The notes beneath the pieces are model-generated. The model was given only the letters and a program-made list of their open reading frames with translations, did not search any database and was not told where the DNA came from. 64,000 nt of DNA, from the NCBI GenBank assembly GCA_963841455.1, contig CAWJCU010000002.1:1-64000 (forward strand), given 5' to 3'. Positions within the stretch are counted from its first letter, which is position 1; every line of letters begins with the position of its first letter. The position numbers and the translations under genes are program-made. This document shows positions 34,374-42,938 of the stretch, piece by piece. This stretch comes from JAWVFM01 sp963841455 (GTDB lineage: Bacteria; Actinomycetota; Thermoleophilia; Solirubrobacterales; 70-9).

Positions 34374-37300
34374 ATGGCTCGACGCCGCGGACTGTTCAGG
34401 CGCGGCTCGGAATCGGCGGAGGAACAGGCGACCCCCGACACCGAGCAGGTTGCCGATGAGGCCAGCAACGGCCACGCCGCCGACCCTGCGCCCGCGGACG
34501 CCCGGACAAGCCTCGCGCCACCGACCACACCGAACGGCGATCACGAGGCCGAGCCGGCAACCGCAGACGTGGATGCCCGGCGCTCGGTGGGCACGCGCGT
34601 CATGAACTGGCTTGGGTACGGACTCGAATCCGACGAGGTCCTCGCCGGGCAGCGTCCGGCCGCGGTCGAGGCGCGGTCCGCGCCCCAGGACCCCTCCACC
34701 ACCGAGGTCGAGTCGATCGCACCGCAGGAGGAGGCCGAGGTGGCGACGGAGATTGCGCCCGCGGAATCCGTGGACACCGTCGAGGTCGAGGCGCAGGCCC
34801 CACCCGAGCCGGAGCCGGAGCCCGAGCCGATCGCCCCCGCCCCCGAGCCCGAGCCCGAGCCCGAGCCGGCACCGGAGCCCGAGCCCGTTGCCGCGGCACC
34901 GCCCCCGCCTCCTCCGCCCCCGCGGCCGCTCCCACCCGAACCGGTACGCCCGCCGGAGCCCGCCATCGACGGCGACACCTCGGAGCGCATCGAGATCGCC
35001 GCGGCGAGCGCCGCCCAGGCGGCCGAGGAGCGCGCGATGGAGGAGATCCTCGCCCTCGAGGAGGACCTCGACCGGGCGAAGGAGGAAGCATCCGGCCGGC
35101 TCGCCGACCTCGAGCGGCGCCTCGCCGAGGCCGAGGGGCAGGCGCGGCAGGCCGAGCAGGCGCGCGAGGAAGCCGACCGGCGCGCCGCTGCGGCGGCCGA
35201 GCAGGTCGCGGCCGCCACTGAGGTCGTTACGGGTGACGAGGTGCGCGCCGGGGCATCGGAATGGCTTCGCGCCCAGATCGCCGACATCCAGGCGGAGGCG
35301 GACCGCCGAATCGCCGCCGAACGCGAACGGATGGAGGCGGAGGCCCAAGCAGCGTCCGCGGCGCCCGCCGCGACGCCGGCCCCGGCACCAGCGGTGGCGC
35401 CGGAATCGGGGCAGGCCCTCCAGGAAGCGCTCGCGCAGGTCCAGGACGCCGAGGCCCGGGCCACGGCGTCCAAGCAGGGACAGGCCGAGGCGGAGCGGCG
35501 GCTTCGCGAGGAAGCCGACAAGCGGGTCGAGACCGAGACGGCGGACCTGCGGCGCGAGATCGAGGCAATCCGCGCCGCTGCGGAGGAGCGCGTTCGCGTG
35601 GCGACGGGGGCCGCACGCGTCGAGGCGGAGCAGAAGGCCAGCGCCGAGGCCGAACGGCGCGCGCAGGCGGCAACCGAGGCCGCGCGCCTCGAGGTCGAGG
35701 AGATGGCGCTCCAGTCGGCGGAGACGACCCGCAAGCAGATCGAGGAGCAGGCCCGAGCGGACGCCGAGGCGGCGGTGCAGGCCGACATCGCGCGTATCCG
35801 GGCCGAAGCCGAGGAGCGCACCCAGCGCGAGGTCGAGGCCGCCCGGCAGGCGGCGGAGGAGCGTTTCGCCGCCGAGCTGCGAATGGCCCACGAGGAGCTC
35901 GAGGCCGAGCGCGAGGAGAAGACGCGGATACTCGAGACCTCCGATCGCCGGCTTCGGGAGATCGAGGCTCGCGCCGTCGCCGCGGCCGACCGGGTCTCCG
36001 AGGCCGAGCAGGAGCTTGGCGAGCAGGCCGAACGCCTGCACGAGAACGCCGAGCAGCGGATCGCCGAGGAGGCCACCGAGGCGCAGGCGGCGGCGATCGA
36101 AGCGGCCGACGCGAGGGTCCGGGCCCGTGAGGACGAGCTCGAGCGGGCCCGTGACGAGGCCGACCAGGCGCGCACCGACTTCGAGCGCCGCGCGCAGGAG
36201 GCCGAGGGCGCCGCGCGGGCCGAGGCCGAGCGGGCACGTCAGGAGGCGAAGGCCGGCGCCGACGAGCGCGTGGCCGCCGCCGAGGCCGAGCGCGAGCGGG
36301 TCGGCGCGGAGCTCGAGGCCCAGATCGCGCAGGTCACGGCCGAGCTGACGACCGAGCGCTCCGGCCGCGCCAAGGAACTGGCCGACGCCGAGCGCCGCAT
36401 TCAGGGCGCGGAGGAACGCGCCCGCGTCGCCGACGCCGCCGCCGCCAGGGCCGCCGTCGAGACCAGGGCCGCCGCGTCCGGCTGGCTGCGAACGCAGGCC
36501 GACTCGCTGCGGAAGGAGGGTGAACTTCAGGCCGCCCAGGCGACCCGCGAGGCCGTCACCGCGGCGGAGCAGAGGGCGGCGGAGAATCTTCAGGCGCAGC
36601 TCGCCGCGCAGGCGGAGCGGCTCGCCGGCGAGACCGACGCGCGGGTCGCCCGAGAGGTCGCCCAGGCGCGCCTCGACGCCGAGCGTGAGACCCGCGACGA
36701 GCTTCGCGAGCGCGAGGGAGATCTCGCCCGCGACAAGGCTGCGCTGGAGGGCGAGCTCGCGGCCACGCGGCGGCAGCTCGCGGAGACGCACGAGCGTGCG
36801 GCCGCGGCCGAGCGCCACGCGACCGAGATCGAGCTCAACTCTCGCCGCGAGCTCGAGCGGGAGCGCGGCCTCCGATACCAGGACGTCGAGGGTCGGATCG
36901 GCGCGGTGGAGGACCTCGCGAGCGGCGCCGAGACCCGCGCCCGCAGCGTCGAGGTAGGCGACCCGGCACCTCCGGCCGCCGAGCCCGACCCCGCCCCCGA
37001 GCCCGTTGGGCCAGAGCCCGAGCCGGTCGCGGAGGAGCCGGAGCCGCTCCCCGAGCCGGAGCCGCTACCGGAGCCCGAGCAGTTCCCTGAGCCCGACGCG
37101 GCGCCGGATCCCCCTACCCAGGTCCAGGCCGCGCCGCCGCGCCGCCGCTTCTTCGGCCTGCTCCGGCCGACCGGGCCGAGCGCCGCGCCTGAGCCGGCGC
37201 ACGAGCCTGCCCCAGAGCCCTTCGAGGCGCCGGAGGCCCTCTACCAGCCGGAGCCCGAGCCGGTGGACGACCCCGAGCCGGTGGATGAAGTCGAGCCGGA

Positions 37301-37583
37301 GCCGGAGCCCGAACCTGCGCCGGCGGACGAGGTCGAGCCCGAGGCCGTGGCCGAGCCTGAGATCGAGGAACAGCCGCCGGCGCCTGCGGTGCCCGAGGGC
37401 ACCGTCAGCCTCGCGGCGGCAGGTTTCGAGGAGCTGCGGGGCCTCGGACTGTCGGTCACACAGGCCAAGCGGGTCATCCGCTACCGCGACGAGCGTGGCC
37501 TGACCCACCCGGACGAGCTCGAGCAGGTGCCGGGCTTCCCGAACAACTTCCTCGACGATCTGAAGACGAAGCTCGTCCCCTAG
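34374..37583 (+). CDS. Very large coiled-coil protein with a C-terminal helix-hairpin-helix
   Basis: A 1069-aa acidic protein. Residues 1-200 are Pro/Glu-rich and disordered, 200-865 are near-continuous heptads (A/E/R-rich, no helix breakers except a short Ala/Pro gap near 325-345), 865-1010 are again Pro/Glu-rich, and 1010-1069 carry a ComEA-like HhH (GFEELRGLGLSVTQAKRVIR then DERGLTHPDELEQVPGF). A WLR motif recurs inside the coil (ASEWLRAQIAD, ASGWLRTQADS). It looks like a long spacer or cytoskeleton-like rod with a DNA-binding end, perhaps linking nucleoid to envelope. The role is unknown; no membrane anchor is seen. Confidence 0.85.
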   Translation: MARRRGLFRRGSESAEEQATPDTEQVADEASNGHAADPAPADARTSLAPPTTPNGDHEAEPATADVDARRSVGTRVMNWLGYGLESDEVLAGQRPAAVEARSAPQDPSTTEVESIAPQEEAEVATEIAPAESVDTVEVEAQAPPEPEPEPEPIAPAPEPEPEPEPAPEPEPVAAAPPPPPPPPRPLPPEPVRPPEPAIDGDTSERIEIAAASAAQAAEERAMEEILALEEDLDRAKEEASGRLADLERRLAEAEGQARQAEQAREEADRRAAAAAEQVAAATEVVTGDEVRAGASEWLRAQIADIQAEADRRIAAERERMEAEAQAASAAPAATPAPAPAVAPESGQALQEALAQVQDAEARATASKQGQAEAERRLREEADKRVETETADLRREIEAIRAAAEERVRVATGAARVEAEQKASAEAERRAQAATEAARLEVEEMALQSAETTRKQIEEQARADAEAAVQADIARIRAEAEERTQREVEAARQAAEERFAAELRMAHEELEAEREEKTRILETSDRRLREIEARAVAAADRVSEAEQELGEQAERLHENAEQRIAEEATEAQAAAIEAADARVRAREDELERARDEADQARTDFERRAQEAEGAARAEAERARQEAKAGADERVAAAEAERERVGAELEAQIAQVTAELTTERSGRAKELADAERRIQGAEERARVADAAAARAAVETRAAASGWLRTQADSLRKEGELQAAQATREAVTAAEQRAAENLQAQLAAQAERLAGETDARVAREVAQARLDAERETRDELREREGDLARDKAALEGELAATRRQLAETHERAAAAERHATEIELNSRRELERERGLRYQDVEGRIGAVEDLASGAETRARSVEVGDPAPPAAEPDPAPEPVGPEPEPVAEEPEPLPEPEPLPEPEQFPEPDAAPDPPTQVQAAPPRRRFFGLLRPTGPSAAPEPAHEPAPEPFEAPEALYQPEPEPVDDPEPVDEVEPEPEPEPAPADEVEPEAVAEPEIEEQPPAPAVPEGTVSLAAAGFEELRGLGLSVTQAKRVIRYRDERGLTHPDELEQVPGFPNNFLDDLKTKLVP

Positions 37584-37597
37584 GCCCCATCGCCGCC

Positions 37598-37641
37598 GAA
37601 CGTCCCTCGCCGGGGGCTATGGGCGGGGCTCAGGGACGTTC
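37598..37641. terminator. Bidirectional terminator between the coiled-coil and HDAC genes
   Basis: GAACGTCCCT (37598-37607) pairs with AGGGACGTTC (37632-37641) around 24 nt that include a GC-rich inner stem. The HDAC stop codon overlaps the right arm and the coiled-coil gene ends 15 bp to the left, so it ends both convergent genes. Confidence 0.6.
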
Positions 37642-38647
37642 AGCGCGTTTGGAGCGCGGCGAAGCGTTGGGCGCGCTCGACGTACGCGCCGGCTGCCTCG
37701 ATCGGGGCCGGAACCGGAGTGCCCTCGCCTCCCAGCGCCTCCACCGTCGCCGCGACCGAGCTTGCCAGGGTGTCGGGGTCGTAGCCGCCCTCGAGGCAGA
37801 CGAGCACCGGCGCGCCGAGCTCGCGGCCGAGATCGCGCACCGTCGCGGCCATCGACGCGAACCCCGCCTCGTCGACATCGCAGTCGGCGAGCGGGTCGCG
37901 CCGATGCGCGTCGAAGCCGGCCGAGATCGCGAGAAGATCGGGCCGGTAGGCGCGCGCGACCGGAGCCACCACGTGCTCGACCAAGGCGGTGAACTCCTCG
38001 TTGCCGGCGCCGGGCGAGACCGGGAGGTTGAGGTTGAAGCCGGCGCCCTCCCCCGCTCCGTCGAACGCCGCATCGCCCGTCCCGGGATAGAGCGGCCACT
38101 GGTGGATGCTCGCGTAGAGGACCTCGCTCGTGGCCGCGAAGATCGCCTCGGTGCCGTTGCCGTGGTGCACGTCCCAGTCGAGGATGAGCACCCGATCGGC
38201 GCCGCATGCATCGAGCGCATGCCGGGCCGCGACGGCGACATTGTTGAGGAGGCAGAACCCCATGGCCCGCGCCCGCTCCGCGTGGTGGCCCGGCGGGCGG
38301 AGGCAGCAGAGGGCGAACGGGGCATCGCCGGCGAGCAGCGTCTCGGCCGCCGACGCGGCGCCGCCCGCGGCGTGGAGCGCGGCCTCCCATGAGCCCTCGG
38401 AGGCGAGGGTGTCGGCGTCGATCATCCCGCCGCCGCGCGCGCACAGCGCCTCCACCGCATCGAGGTGCTCGGGGGCGTGGACCCGAAGCAGCTGCCCGCG
38501 GCTGGCCGCGGGGGCCTCGCGGCGTTCGAGCCCGAGCCAGCTTCGACGCTCGAGCTCGGCCTCGATCGCCCGCAGCCGACCCGCGTTCTCAGGATGGCTG
38601 CCCGTGTCGTGGCGGTACGAGGAATCGTGACGTACGTAGAGACCCAC
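37640..38647 (-). CDS. Histone-deacetylase-family (AcuC-like) amidohydrolase
   Basis: A 335-aa class of arginase/deacetylase-fold enzyme. Zinc and catalytic residues are visible: RPPGHHAERARAMGFCLLNN (paired His), LILDWDVHHGNGTEAIF (metal Asp and His), SAGFDAHRRDPLA (second Asp) and LEGGYDPDTLA. It likely removes acetyl groups from acetylated lysines or polyamines; AcuC in other bacteria controls acetyl-CoA synthetase. No Acs gene is in the window, so the substrate is open. Convergent with the coiled-coil gene. Confidence 0.9.
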   Translation of the reverse strand: MGLYVRHDSSYRHDTGSHPENAGRLRAIEAELERRSWLGLERREAPAASRGQLLRVHAPEHLDAVEALCARGGGMIDADTLASEGSWEAALHAAGGAASAAETLLAGDAPFALCCLRPPGHHAERARAMGFCLLNNVAVAARHALDACGADRVLILDWDVHHGNGTEAIFAATSEVLYASIHQWPLYPGTGDAAFDGAGEGAGFNLNLPVSPGAGNEEFTALVEHVVAPVARAYRPDLLAISAGFDAHRRDPLADCDVDEAGFASMAATVRDLGRELGAPVLVCLEGGYDPDTLASSVAATVEALGGEGTPVPAPIEAAGAYVERAQRFAALQTR

Positions 38648-38678
38648 GGGCGCGCGGGATACCGTACCCCGCCTCGGG

Positions 38679-40145
38679 ATGCCCTCGCGACGCGAAGATG
38701 ATGGAGCCCGGTGGGAGGCCGACCTGGCCGTCGTCGGCGGCGGCGCCGCCGGCCTCTACGTCGCCCTTCGAGCTGCCGCCGCGGGCGCGAGCGTCGTCCT
38801 GGTGTCAAGGAAGCCGCTCGCCGAGAGCTCGAGCTACTGGGCGCAGGGCGGGCTCGCCGCGGCGCTCGCGCCCGACGACTCGCCCGCGCGGCACGCCGAG
38901 GACACGCTGAACGCCGGCCGTGGGTTGTGCCGGACCGACGCCGTGGCCGCGCTCACCGCTGAGGCGCCGGCGGCGGTCGCCGAGCTGCGCCGGCTGGGCG
39001 TGCAGTTCGACCTCGATCCGGACGGCGAGCTCGCGCTCAGCCTCGAGGGCGGCCACACGGCGCGGCGAATCGTCCACGCCGGCGGCGCCGAAACGGGGCG
39101 TTGGATCACTGCGCGGCTCGCCGAGCTCGTCGGCGCGAGCCCCGACATCGACGTCCTCGAGGGCGCCTCGGCGGTCGCGCTGTGGAGCGACGGCGAGCAA
39201 TGCGCGGGCGTCGTCACCGACGCGGGCGTGGTCGCGGCGACCGCAACGGTGCTTGCGACGGGCGGCGGGGCGGCTCTGTGGAGCCGCACGACCAATCCGT
39301 GGGGCGCGATCGGGGCGGGAGCGGTTCTCGCGCATGCCGCCGGCGCGGAGCTCGCCGACCTCGAGCTCTGCCAGTTCCACCCCACGGCGCTGTCATTGCC
39401 CGGCAACGCCCACGACGGGGCGCTCCTGACCGAGGCGCTTCGCGGTGAGGGCGCAACCCTGCTCGACGCCGCGGGCCACCGGTTCACCGACGAGCTGGCG
39501 CCCCGCGATCAGGTGACGGCCGCGATCCTCGACCGGATGGACGCCGACGGGACGCCCTGCGCGCGGCTCGACCTTCGGAGCATCGACCTGTCGCGCTTTC
39601 CCAGCCTTCGCGCCACCTGCCGGGAGGCGGGGCTCGACCCGGCCCAGGAGCCGGTGCCCGTCGCTCCCGCCGCCCACTACCTCATCGGGGGCGTGCTGAC
39701 GGACCTCGACGGGCGAACGACGCTGCCAGGGCTCCTCGCTGTGGGTGAGTGCGCCTGCACCGGCCTCCACGGAGCGAACCGCCTCGCCTCGAACTCGCTC
39801 AGCGAGTGCTTCGTGTTCGGGGCCCGCGCCGCAGAGGCCGCCTCCGGCTCGGTGCGCCCGGCGCCTCCGCCCGGGCTCCCAGCCTGGCGCTTCTCCCCGC
39901 CGACCGTCCCAACGCGCGAGGCCATGTGGCGAAACGCCGGCCCGCGGCGCACGGCGGAGGGCCTCGAGCGCCTTCTCGACGATCGATACCCCCTCGCGCG
40001 CCTCGTGGCCGCATCGGCCCTCGAGCGAGCCGAGTCGCGCGGCGTGCACCAACGATCGGACCACCCACTGCGCGAGGCCAGCCTGGACGGCGTCCACCTG
40101 ATCGTCATGCAAGATGGCGGCCTCAGGCGCGAGCGCTGGGCCTAG
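38679..40145 (+). CDS. nadB: L-aspartate oxidase
   Basis: A 488-aa FAD enzyme that oxidises aspartate to iminoaspartate at the start of NAD synthesis. The FAD motif is VVGGGAAGLYVALRAAAAG (split by length), the substrate-site sequences SSSYWAQGGLAAAL and HFHPTAL-like QFHPTALSLP are intact, and GLHGANRLASNSLSECFVFG is the NadB-specific block. NadA and NadC are not in the window. The shorter C-terminal helical domain is present. Divergent from the HDAC gene across 31 bp. Confidence 0.93.
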   Translation: MPSRREDDGARWEADLAVVGGGAAGLYVALRAAAAGASVVLVSRKPLAESSSYWAQGGLAAALAPDDSPARHAEDTLNAGRGLCRTDAVAALTAEAPAAVAELRRLGVQFDLDPDGELALSLEGGHTARRIVHAGGAETGRWITARLAELVGASPDIDVLEGASAVALWSDGEQCAGVVTDAGVVAATATVLATGGGAALWSRTTNPWGAIGAGAVLAHAAGAELADLELCQFHPTALSLPGNAHDGALLTEALRGEGATLLDAAGHRFTDELAPRDQVTAAILDRMDADGTPCARLDLRSIDLSRFPSLRATCREAGLDPAQEPVPVAPAAHYLIGGVLTDLDGRTTLPGLLAVGECACTGLHGANRLASNSLSECFVFGARAAEAASGSVRPAPPPGLPAWRFSPPTVPTREAMWRNAGPRRTAEGLERLLDDRYPLARLVAASALERAESRGVHQRSDHPLREASLDGVHLIVMQDGGLRRERWA

Positions 40146-40227
40146 CGGCCCCGAATCCCTCTCATCCAATCGGTGGAGAGAGATCTCACCCGATCGGGTG
40201 GCTTAATACCAGCTTAACGTATTGCCC

Positions 40228-40256
40228 TTGAATCCTCCGAATGGGCTGGCATACTT
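40228..40256 (+). promoter_or_regulatory. Sigma-70-like promoter of the cysteine-rich protein gene
   Basis: TTGAAT at 40228-40233 and ATACTT at 40251-40256 are spaced by 17 bp. Upstream, ATCGGTGG and ATCGGGTGG form imperfect direct repeats around a GAGATCTC palindrome at 40155-40202, a candidate operator. The gap 40146-40340 has no gene. Confidence 0.55.
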
Positions 40257-40340
40257 CCCGCCGAGCCCTCTTCTTGGACGAACGTGCAAGGAATGCCGAG
40301 GGCCGGGTCAGGAAGCAACAACCAGGGGGTACGAACGGAC

Positions 40341-40811
40341 ATGTACCGCTTCAGCCGCAGCATCTACCGAGAGCTAGGACCGAGGGTCATCGAGGACGAG
40401 TGCGACCCGACGGCGTGCCGGAACAAGCAGCAGGTTCTGGACGCCTGCGAGGCGACGATCCGTCGCCTGGCGGTCGATGGGCGCTACTTCGCGCGCCCCG
40501 CTAAGACGCTCTTCAACGACGTCCGCACGCATTTCGCGATGGGCGACCAGCTTCTGGTTTGGCTGGTGATCGAGCGCAACATCGCGCTCGCGAAGGAGTT
40601 CCTCGCACGGCTGCCCGAGGGCGCCGCGCTCGACGGCATGCCACGCCAATGCCGGGCACATACCCGCAAGGGAACGCCGTGCCAGCGTGAGCCGCTCCCG
40701 AACAGGGACTACTGCCCGTCGCACAAGCACCTCGAGGAGTCCTTCGAGGCGGCCGAGCTGCCGCTCGAGGACACCAAGGCCGAGCCTTACCGCGAGCTGA
40801 CCGCGGCTTAG
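40341..40811 (+). CDS. Cysteine/histidine-rich small protein (DUF5763-like motif)
   Basis: A 156-aa protein starting MYRFSRSIYRELGPRVIEDE. Its N-terminal half is helical (RYFARPAKTLFNDVRTHFAM, LLVWLVIERNIALAKEFLA), and residues 100-130 hold a Cys/His cluster CRAHTRKGTPC...RDYCPSHKH resembling the zinc-like QCxxxTxxGxxC...YCxxH module found in many small proteins. The start is the ATG nearest to a ribosome-like GGGGGT; upstream frame is less coding. It ends 85 bp before the inverted repeat. Function unknown. Confidence 0.7.
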   Translation: MYRFSRSIYRELGPRVIEDECDPTACRNKQQVLDACEATIRRLAVDGRYFARPAKTLFNDVRTHFAMGDQLLVWLVIERNIALAKEFLARLPEGAALDGMPRQCRAHTRKGTPCQREPLPNRDYCPSHKHLEESFEAAELPLEDTKAEPYRELTAA

Positions 40812-40895
40812 GGGGTAGTCAGAGCGCCGCCGCCCCGCGCCGCCCGCGCGGGGCGGCGAGCCGCTGCGCATGAGCGGCTGAGCTAGGAGTCACAT

Positions 40896-40946
40896 TCGGG
40901 CGCCTTCGGCGCCCTTACACGCTTCTTTCGGAGCTAATGCTCCTCA
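40896..40946 (+). repeat. 51-bp inverted repeat, left copy (A)
   Basis: Reads as a GGGCGCC-ttc-GGCGCCC hairpin, then TTACACGCT, then GGAGC-taat-GCTCC. The reverse complement of 46040-46090 matches over all 51 bases with only two differences. The copy ends 12 bp before the hyuA start. It may be a genomic repeat, a terminator pair or the edge of a moved segment. Confidence 0.85.
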
Positions 40947-40958
40947 TAACATCCCGGT

Positions 40959-42938
40959 GTGCTCCTCGGTGTCGACGTCGGCGGTACGTTCACCGATGCC
41001 GTCGTCTTCGACGGCTCCGACGTGTTCACGGCGAAGGCGCCGACGACTCCAAGCGACCAGTCGGACGGCGTCGCCCGGGCGATCGAAGCGGCGCTGAAGC
41101 GCGCGGGCGCGGCGCCCGCCGACGTCCAGCGCTTCGCTCACGGGATGACGGTGGGCACCAACGCCCTGCTGACCAAGAGCGGAGCGCGGACGGCGCTGGT
41201 GGCGACCGCGGGCTTCACCGACCTACTCGACGTCGCGCGCCAGAGCCGACCCGCCCTCTATCGGCTCTGCGCGCCGAAGCCGGTGCCCCTAGTCGACGAC
41301 GAGCTTCGCTTCGGGGTAGCTGAGAGGGTCGGCCCCGGCGGCGTGGTCGAGCCGTTGGAGGCAACCGAGGCCGAGCGCATCGCGGCGGACGTCGAGGCGA
41401 GCGGCGCCGAGTCGGTGGCCGTTTGCCTCCTTTTCTCCTTCCTCGACAACGAGCACGAGAAGCATCTCGCCGGCGAGCTGCGGGAGCGTCTGCCGGGCGT
41501 CCACGTGTCGGCCTCGCACGAGGTGCTGCCTCAATTCCGCGAGTACGAGCGGTGCTCGACGACGGTGATCGATGCCTACCTCTCGCCGCTAATCGCGCGG
41601 TATCTGGGCCGCCTCGCCGATGCGGCCAGGCAGCGCGGGCTCCCGGAACCGGCGGTGATGAAGTCGTCTGGCGGCATCGGGCCCGCCGGAGAGGTTGCCC
41701 GCTCCGGGGCTCAGACAGTGCTCTCTGGCCCGGCCGGCGGGGCCGTCGGCGCCGCCGTGCTCGCCCGGCTCTCTGGTGACGGCGACGCCATCGGCCTCGA
41801 CATGGGCGGCACCTCCTGCGATGTGTGCGTCGTCGAGGATGGTCGGGTTCGCCGGACCGACTCGCGGCAGATCGGCGGCCGACCGATCCAGCTTCCAATG
41901 CTCGACGTCCACACCGTCGGCGCCGGCGGCGGCTCGATCGGCTGGCGCGACCACGGGGGAGCGCTGCGGGTCGGGCCTCGCTCGGCGGGAGCCGACCCGG
42001 GACCCGCCTGCTACGGACGCGGAGGCAGCGAGGCCGCCGTCACCGACGCCAACCTCGCGCTCGGCTACCTCGACGCGGCCTCCGACCTCGCCGGCGGCGT
42101 CGGGCTCGACCTCGAAGCGGCGAACGACGCGCTCGGGCGCCTGGGCGCCGAGCTCGGCCTCTCGGAGCTCGATGCCGCCGAGGGGATGGTTCGGGTCGCC
42201 AACCAAGAAATGACCCGCGCCCTGCGCGTCGTCACCGTTGAACGGGGAATCGACCCGCGCCGCTTCGCCCTTATGCCGTTCGGCGGCGCGGGCCCGCTTC
42301 ATGCCGCGGCGCTGGCCGACGAGCTCGGCATCGACCGGATCCTCTGCCCGCGCGCGAGCGGCGTACTGTCGGCGCTCGGGCTTGTCGCCTCCGAGCGGCG
42401 CCGCGACACCGCGCGCACCGTGATGCTCTCCGGCGCCGACCTGACGCGGGAGCGGATCGCGTCCGAGGTCGCCGCGCTTCGCGAGGCCGTCGGCGTCGGG
42501 CTCGGCGACGCCCAGCTCGAAGCCACCTACGAGCTCCGCTACCACGGCCAGTCGTTCGAGCTCTCCGTCCCAGGGCCCCCGGAGCCAGACCCCGCCGAGC
42601 TCACCGAGGGGTTCGAGGAGCAGCACGAACGGCGCTATGGCCACCGCGATCCCGAGTCCGAGGTGGAACTCGTGAACGTCCGCATCGCACTCACAGAGCC
42701 GGGCCCGCGGATCGAGCCGCGGGCTGCTCCCGAAGGCGGCCTCGCCCACGCGCGGCGCCGCGCGCGCTTTGCCGGGGAATGGCTCGAAGCGGAGATACTG
42801 CGGGGCGAGCCGGCGGCCGGCACCCGCGCCGACGGCCCCTGCATCCTGGAGCTGCCCGAGGCGACCCTCGTGCTCCCGCCGGCCTGGCGCGCCGAGGTGG
42901 ACCGCCACGGGACCGTGATCGCGGAGAGGGAGACTTGA
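40959..42938 (+). CDS. hyuA: Hydantoinase/oxoprolinase A subunit (N-methylhydantoinase A family)
   Basis: A 659-aa cytosolic ATPase subunit. ASKHA-fold signatures are LLGVDVGGTFTDAVVF at the start and IGLDMGGTSCDVCVVEDG in the middle; also QTVLSGPAGGAVGAAVLA and RFALMPFGGAGPLHAAALA. With HyuB it hydrolyses ATP while opening 5-membered cyclic imides or lactams. The start is GTG 40959 with no clear ribosome site, immediately after repeat A. Its stop overlaps hyuB. Confidence 0.92.
   Translation: MLLGVDVGGTFTDAVVFDGSDVFTAKAPTTPSDQSDGVARAIEAALKRAGAAPADVQRFAHGMTVGTNALLTKSGARTALVATAGFTDLLDVARQSRPALYRLCAPKPVPLVDDELRFGVAERVGPGGVVEPLEATEAERIAADVEASGAESVAVCLLFSFLDNEHEKHLAGELRERLPGVHVSASHEVLPQFREYERCSTTVIDAYLSPLIARYLGRLADAARQRGLPEPAVMKSSGGIGPAGEVARSGAQTVLSGPAGGAVGAAVLARLSGDGDAIGLDMGGTSCDVCVVEDGRVRRTDSRQIGGRPIQLPMLDVHTVGAGGGSIGWRDHGGALRVGPRSAGADPGPACYGRGGSEAAVTDANLALGYLDAASDLAGGVGLDLEAANDALGRLGAELGLSELDAAEGMVRVANQEMTRALRVVTVERGIDPRRFALMPFGGAGPLHAAALADELGIDRILCPRASGVLSALGLVASERRRDTARTVMLSGADLTRERIASEVAALREAVGVGLGDAQLEATYELRYHGQSFELSVPGPPEPDPAELTEGFEEQHERRYGHRDPESEVELVNVRIALTEPGPRIEPRAAPEGGLAHARRRARFAGEWLEAEILRGEPAAGTRADGPCILELPEATLVLPPAWRAEVDRHGTVIAERET

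Noticed and set aside
34131..36818. A nearly 900-codon open frame on the minus strand, opposite the coiled-coil gene
   Set aside because: It is Leu/Gly/Arg-rich low complexity created by the codon bias of the Glu/Ala-rich plus-strand gene; it has no domain pattern and crosses the glycosyltransferase gene.
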